Source: Archaeoglobales archaeon (lineage in GTDB: Archaea > Halobacteriota > Archaeoglobi > Archaeoglobales > Archaeoglobaceae). Taken from it: a DNA stretch of 60,866 nucleotides. Below, one piece after another: positions 58,036 through 60,866 of this stretch; position 1 is the stretch's first letter; the number at the start of each line of letters is the position of its first letter. Position numbers and translations under genes: made by a program. The stretch spans positions 1 to 60,866 of the forward strand of contig JASFYH010000010.1 in the NCBI GenBank assembly GCA_030055595.1. The letters are read 5' to 3'. Under the pieces are notes generated by a model. That model was not told where the DNA came from. It ran no database searches and worked only from the letters and a program-made list of their open reading frames with translations.

Positions 58036-59000
58036 TCTAAATCAATAAGTCTTATTCTCTTTCCAGCATTTCTCTCAACAGCTTTCTCGTAAACAAGCTT
58101 TGCTACAGCGATATCTTGAATTGCAAGCCCGGTTGAGTCGAAAATCGTTATCTCTTTGCCTTCTCTACCCTTCTTTAATCCCGCAACGACTTCGCCGAGA
58201 GTTGCATGAATGTCCTTCTCGGAGATTATGCCCTTAGAAACCGCAACGTTCACTTCCCCACCATGTAAAGCCTGATGCATATCATCAACAACTATTTTAG
58301 CCCTTAACAAGAGCTCTATTTCAAGTTCCTGCTTTCCTGGAGCATCTGCACCAATTGCATTTATATGCGTTCCCTCCTTTATCCACTCATCTCTCACCAC
58401 GGGCTTTATTGCGGGGGTTGTTGTTATGAGAACGTCACAATCGCAGACCTCTTTTGCTTCTTTCAGCTCGCAGTTCACTCCTTTCGACTCACAGAACTTT
58501 TTAAAATTCTCCTCAGCTCTCTTGCTCACATCAAAAGCCTTTACGAGCTCAATCTTGCATAGTTCTTTGATTGCAAGCAGTTGATAGCGAGCCTGTTTTC
58601 CACAGCCTATAAATCCGAAAACTCTACTGTCTTTTCTTGCGAGATGCTTCACCGCCACTCCTCCAGCTGCGCCAGTTCGCAATGAAGTCAAAAAGGTCGC
58701 ATCCATAACAGCTAAAGGAAATCCGTTTGAGGGATTGTTCAAAATCAGCACAGCCATAACGGAAGGCAAACCCTTTTCGGGATTCTTTGGATGCGAGTTA
58801 ACCCATTTAACGCCAGCGTAACCCATAAGATAGGCAGGCATAGCCCTCAAGTCGCCATGCTCAAATGTGAGGTAAACCTTTGGGGGCATGAGAGCTTTTG
58901 ATAATGCATATTCTGTGAATGCATTTTCAACCGCATTAATCGCTTCTTTCATCGTTATAAGCTTCTTTACTTCCTCAGCGGATAGAATTAAAGTCTCCAT
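58032..59000 (-). CDS. ala: Archaeal alanine dehydrogenase (ornithine cyclodeaminase/mu-crystallin family)
   Basis: 322 residues, closely resembling the characterised A. fulgidus enzyme AF1665 (same start M-E-T-L-I-L and same segments A-V-M-D-A-T, L-R-T-G-A-A-G-G, F-G-F-I-G-C-G, N-A-I-G-A-D, H-G-G-E-I/V-N-V-A-V-S-K-G). It interconverts pyruvate plus ammonia and L-alanine with NADH. Start at ATG 59000; four extra codons to 59012 lie between it and the TATA element. The ATG is about 25 nt from the symmetric TATA at 59021-59030, so leaderless. Confidence 0.92.
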   Translation of the reverse strand: METLILSAEEVKKLITMKEAINAVENAFTEYALSKALMPPKVYLTFEHGDLRAMPAYLMGYAGVKWVNSHPKNPEKGLPSVMAVLILNNPSNGFPLAVMDATFLTSLRTGAAGGVAVKHLARKDSRVFGFIGCGKQARYQLLAIKELCKIELVKAFDVSKRAEENFKKFCESKGVNCELKEAKEVCDCDVLITTTPAIKPVVRDEWIKEGTHINAIGADAPGKQELEIELLLRAKIVVDDMHQALHGGEVNVAVSKGIISEKDIHATLGEVVAGLKKGREGKEITIFDSTGLAIQDIAVAKLVYEKAVERNAGKRIRLIDLE

Positions 59001-59020
59001 AACTAAACACAAGGATGGAG

Positions 59021-59030
59021 ATATTTAAAT
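59021..59030. promoter_or_regulatory. Symmetric TATA element serving two divergent leaderless genes
   Basis: ATATTTAAAT contains the palindrome ATTTAAAT. Its midpoint is 25-26 nt from the ATG at 59000 on the minus strand and 24-25 nt from the ATG at 59050 on the plus strand. No second TATA-like sequence is seen in the 49-bp gap and neither ATG has a ribosome binding site. Confidence 0.6.
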
Positions 59031-59049
59031 CTTCAGAATTATTATCCTC

Positions 59050-59481
59050 ATGCAACTCAGGGAACTCGACTTCAAGACGATAAGAGAAGAATGGATGCAC
59101 ATACATCTCGAAGATGGGACTCTTATCAGATTCAAGTCAGTCTTAACGAGAGTTTTCGACACAGGGCAAAGAGATCCTGTTGGAGAACCAATTTACAGAA
59201 TTGACAGCCAGAATGTAGTTGTCGCAAAGGCTCCAGACGAGCTTAAGGGCACTCCATCAGAATTTGTCCCTCCAATTCAGGAAATTGCAAAGAAGAGAAG
59301 GCCGACCGCAGTTAAGATCAGAGCAATCGTTGGAGATGACTGGAACGAATATGAGCTTGAGGACGGTAGCAGAATAAAGATAAAGACGATTGTTACCAAA
59401 GTTCTCAGGCTTGATGGGTTCTATGATGCTTACGGAAATCCGGTCTACATAATTCAATCGCAGATGGTCGTTGCTACCTAA
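59050..59481 (+). CDS. Conserved archaeal protein with two internal repeats
   Basis: 143 residues. Residues about 13-60 and 92-143 are clearly homologous to each other: each runs E/D-D-G-T/S-x-I-R/K-F/I-K, then V/I-x-T/x-R/K-V, then G-E/N-P-I/V-Y-x-I-x-S-Q-x-V-V-V-A. The repeats are linked by a Pro/Lys-rich segment. No named family or function is recognised. Leaderless by promoter position; 4 bp overlap with the convergent trmI. Confidence 0.75.
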   Translation: MQLRELDFKTIREEWMHIHLEDGTLIRFKSVLTRVFDTGQRDPVGEPIYRIDSQNVVVAKAPDELKGTPSEFVPPIQEIAKKRRPTAVKIRAIVGDDWNEYELEDGSRIKIKTIVTKVLRLDGFYDAYGNPVYIIQSQMVVAT

Positions 59482-60218
59482 TATTTTCTTCCGATCACAA
59501 TGTAGCCAGTATGCCAGACTCCAGTGGAGGTTCTTGTGCCAACTCTCTTTATATCTAAGTCTACGCGAAGAATTTCGAATGCCTCAAGTTCTTTGAATTC
59601 GTTTTTGCTCATCACTTCGTAAACCTCTCGAGCGGGCTCAATGTAGGGATTGTAAACCGCGAGATAACCACCAACCTTCAGAATTTGCCTTGCCTTCGGA
59701 ATAAATGCGACATCGTCTTTCATGTCCAAAACAACGAGATCAAACTCCTTTTTGAAGCCATCTGCAACCACTATGGCGTCGCCAATTATCTGGTGCACGT
59801 TCTTAAGCCCAGCAAGCTTGAAGTTCTTTCTCGCAATCCTTGCAAAGTCCTCTCTCTTCTCAACGGTAACGACTTCTCCGAATTTGTTAAAGTAAGCAAG
59901 ATAAGCTGCGAGCATTCCGCTTCCTGTTCCAGCGTCGAAGATGAGCGAATCTGGAGAGAGCCCAGTGTAGGCAATTATGGCTCCAATGTCCTTTGGCATC
60001 AAGGGCGTTGCTCCCCGCTTGAAGTGTCTGAAAAAGTCTGAAAGATTGAATGGCACGATTCTGTATTCAACACCGAGGTGGGTCTTTATTGTATCCCCAA
60101 AAGATTTATCCTTCAATTCGCTGAGCTCTATGACCCCGTGGTGGGTGTGTAGCTTTCCTTCGAACTTCTCAACGAGAAAGCTATTCTTTCCCCTTGAAAG
60201 AACGACTGGTGGCTTCAT
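59478..60218 (-). CDS. trmI: tRNA (adenine-N1) methyltransferase TrmI
   Basis: 246 residues. An N-terminal beta domain precedes a SAM-dependent methyltransferase core: F-D-A-G-T-G-S-G-M-L-A, V-V-T-V-E-K-R and L-V-V-L-D-M-K-D. The motif H-F-K-R-G-A-T-P-L-M-P-K-D is typical of TrmI. Archaeal TrmI methylates A57/A58 of tRNA. The gene directly abuts the NAC gene with no gap, so they are co-transcribed. Confidence 0.93.
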   Translation of the reverse strand: MKPPVVLSRGKNSFLVEKFEGKLHTHHGVIELSELKDKSFGDTIKTHLGVEYRIVPFNLSDFFRHFKRGATPLMPKDIGAIIAYTGLSPDSLIFDAGTGSGMLAAYLAYFNKFGEVVTVEKREDFARIARKNFKLAGLKNVHQIIGDAIVVADGFKKEFDLVVLDMKDDVAFIPKARQILKVGGYLAVYNPYIEPAREVYEVMSKNEFKELEAFEILRVDLDIKRVGTRTSTGVWHTGYIVIGRKY

Positions 60219-60551
60219 TTACTTTGCCTGCAGTTTTAGCAAAGCCTCAGCAATGTCTCCGTTCGCTTCGATTAAAGCTTTCCTTGCGGTCTCGGCATCA
60301 ACATTTGCCTGTTCCATCACGAGCTTAACGTCTTCCTCGCTGATCTCTGGAGTAATCTTAACAACCTCGTATTGCCCAGCGACCTGAAAAGTCTCCATTC
60401 CCTTTGCTGAGATCTTTGTCACACTTGGATTTCTAAAGATTAGCTCCTCTGTGCTTGTTTTAATTATCACTTCCTTTGCGTCGAGTTCTTCCATTTCTAT
60501 GCCCATTTGCTTCATCATCTTCTTCATCTGCTTTGCGTTTATCGGAAGCAT
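60219..60551 (-). CDS. nac: Nascent polypeptide-associated complex protein
   Basis: 110 residues. The NAC beta-barrel domain starts about residue 20 (L-D-A-K-E-V-I-I-K-T, L-I-F-R-N-P-S-V) and a UBA domain follows (I-S-E-E-D-V-K-L-V-M-E-Q-A-N-V-D...A-I/L-I-E-A-N-G-D-I-A-E-A-L-L). It forms a homodimer on ribosomes near the peptide exit tunnel. ATG at 60551. Confidence 0.95.
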   Translation of the reverse strand: MLPINAKQMKKMMKQMGIEMEELDAKEVIIKTSTEELIFRNPSVTKISAKGMETFQVAGQYEVVKITPEISEEDVKLVMEQANVDAETARKALIEANGDIAEALLKLQAK

Positions 60552-60608
60552 GAAGTTAGCTTTGCGGAGAAGTTAAAATACTTTGCATGGTTGAGCGGTG
60601 ATCTATGG

Positions 60609-60719
60609 TTAAGCCCCCTTACCTTTAATCTTCTCTCTGACCGCTTCGAACCTCCTTATAAGATCTTCATCGAGCGTTTCGCCAAAAATTTTGAGTCGTT
60701 TTATTATAAGCTTCGTCAA
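60609..60719 (-). CDS. Possible small protein of 36 residues
   Basis: TTG at 60719 opens a frame reading K-L-I-I-K-R-L-K-I-F-G-E-T-L-D-E-D-L and R-F-E-A-V-R-E-K-I-K, an amphipathic, charged, protein-like sequence ending at TAA. It lies between the partial gene at the right edge (12 bp away) and nac, on the same strand. TTTAAAATATT just upstream may be a TATA element, which would place the start site inside the frame. Too short to identify; it could be the C-terminal remnant of something larger. Confidence 0.35.
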   Translation of the reverse strand: MTKLIIKRLKIFGETLDEDLIRRFEAVREKIKGKGA

Positions 60720-60730
60720 TATTTTAAACC

Positions 60731-60866
60731 CTATTGAATCTCCTCAAACGCTTCCCTTTCGTAGGGTGTCCATGAATACACTAAATTCGCTCTTAAACCC
60801 AATTCTGGGTCTATTGCTGGAAAAAATAGTTCTTTTAACGAATTACCCAACTTCTTCAGAGATCAG
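60731..60866 (-). CDS. Partial gene, C-terminal 44 residues only
   Basis: An open frame enters from the right edge and ends at TAG 60733-60731. The visible tail (E-L-F-F-P-A-I-D-P-E-L-G-L-R-A and Y-S-W-T-P-Y-E-R-E-A-F) reads like real protein, but I cannot assign it. Most of the gene lies outside the window. Confidence 0.5.

Noticed and set aside
1-60866. tRNA genes, rRNA, CRISPR arrays, insertion sequences, prophage
   Set aside because: No cloverleaf with a T-loop consensus, no spaced direct repeats, no transposase, integrase or phage structural protein was noticed on reading; a dedicated tRNA scan was not possible.

Overview
The window is archaeal and most likely comes from the order Archaeoglobales. 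The evidence is a CO dehydrogenase/acetyl-CoA synthase gene pair (cdhA-cdhB), coenzyme F420 synthesis (cofE), archaeal-type ProS, AlaS, PurA, NAC and TFS, archaeal RibL and RibC, archaemetzincin, an alanine dehydrogenase strongly resembling the Archaeoglobus fulgidus enzyme, and a PGF-CTERM surface anchor. A branched-polyamine synthase (BpsA) points to a thermophile. The DNA is AT-rich, genes are tightly packed, and many genes start about 25 nt after a TATA-like element (leaderless transcripts). I cannot name the species. No tRNA, rRNA, CRISPR array, transposon or prophage was seen.

Layout. 1-1635: LuxE-like acyl-protein synthetase followed by a truncated LuxC-like acyl-CoA reductase. 1720-10578: MrfA-type helicase, UPF0058 protein, DUF401 permease, TrpS, ketopantoate reductase, a small exporter, a membrane-bound winged-helix protein, an MgtE/SLC41-like transporter and rubredoxin. 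10979-18496: cdhA-cdhB, a PUA protein, ProS, the polyamine pair speD-bpsA, and phosphomannose isomerase. 18524-23180: a leftward block with an ABC exporter, a secreted COG1470-type protein, and a membrane protein plus winged-helix pair. 23284-27720: alaS-cofE-ATP-grasp. 27810-30522: overlapping site-2 protease, TraB and archaemetzincin genes.

30519-36804 is the most striking part. Two adjacent secreted proteins are present. One carries three alpha/beta-hydrolase-type modules (lipase, pectinacetylesterase-like, second hydrolase) and ends in a dockerin-like EF hand. The other carries a cohesin domain, a second pectinacetylesterase-like module and a PGF-CTERM cell anchor. Together they look like a minimal archaeal cell-surface esterase complex. 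Upstream in the same direction lies the operon purA-PHP-NUDIX-TFS-XRE/CBS (39855 to 36959).

39911-53537: CoA-disulfide reductase with rhodanese, threonine synthase, a small HMA protein, ribL-aminotransferase-ribC, a dihydropteroate-synthase-like protein, an M20 deacylase, GNAT, a winged-helix/ferredoxin protein, a coiled-coil regulator, a secreted coiled-coil protein with a lipoprotein, a YkgJ-like protein, and a split RLAN/ATP-grasp pair. 53640-60866: an autoantigen p27-like zinc protein, the operon UPF0147-dolichol kinase-like-IMPase/FBPase-NAD kinase, a triple-hairpin H/ACA guide RNA (56404-56620), queC, dph6, alanine dehydrogenase, an internally duplicated unknown protein, TrmI and NAC, with a partial gene at the right edge.

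Regulatory structure is visible. Four divergent gene pairs have one symmetric TATA-like element at the centre of a short intergenic region. Several promoters carry palindromes at TATA or start-site positions.
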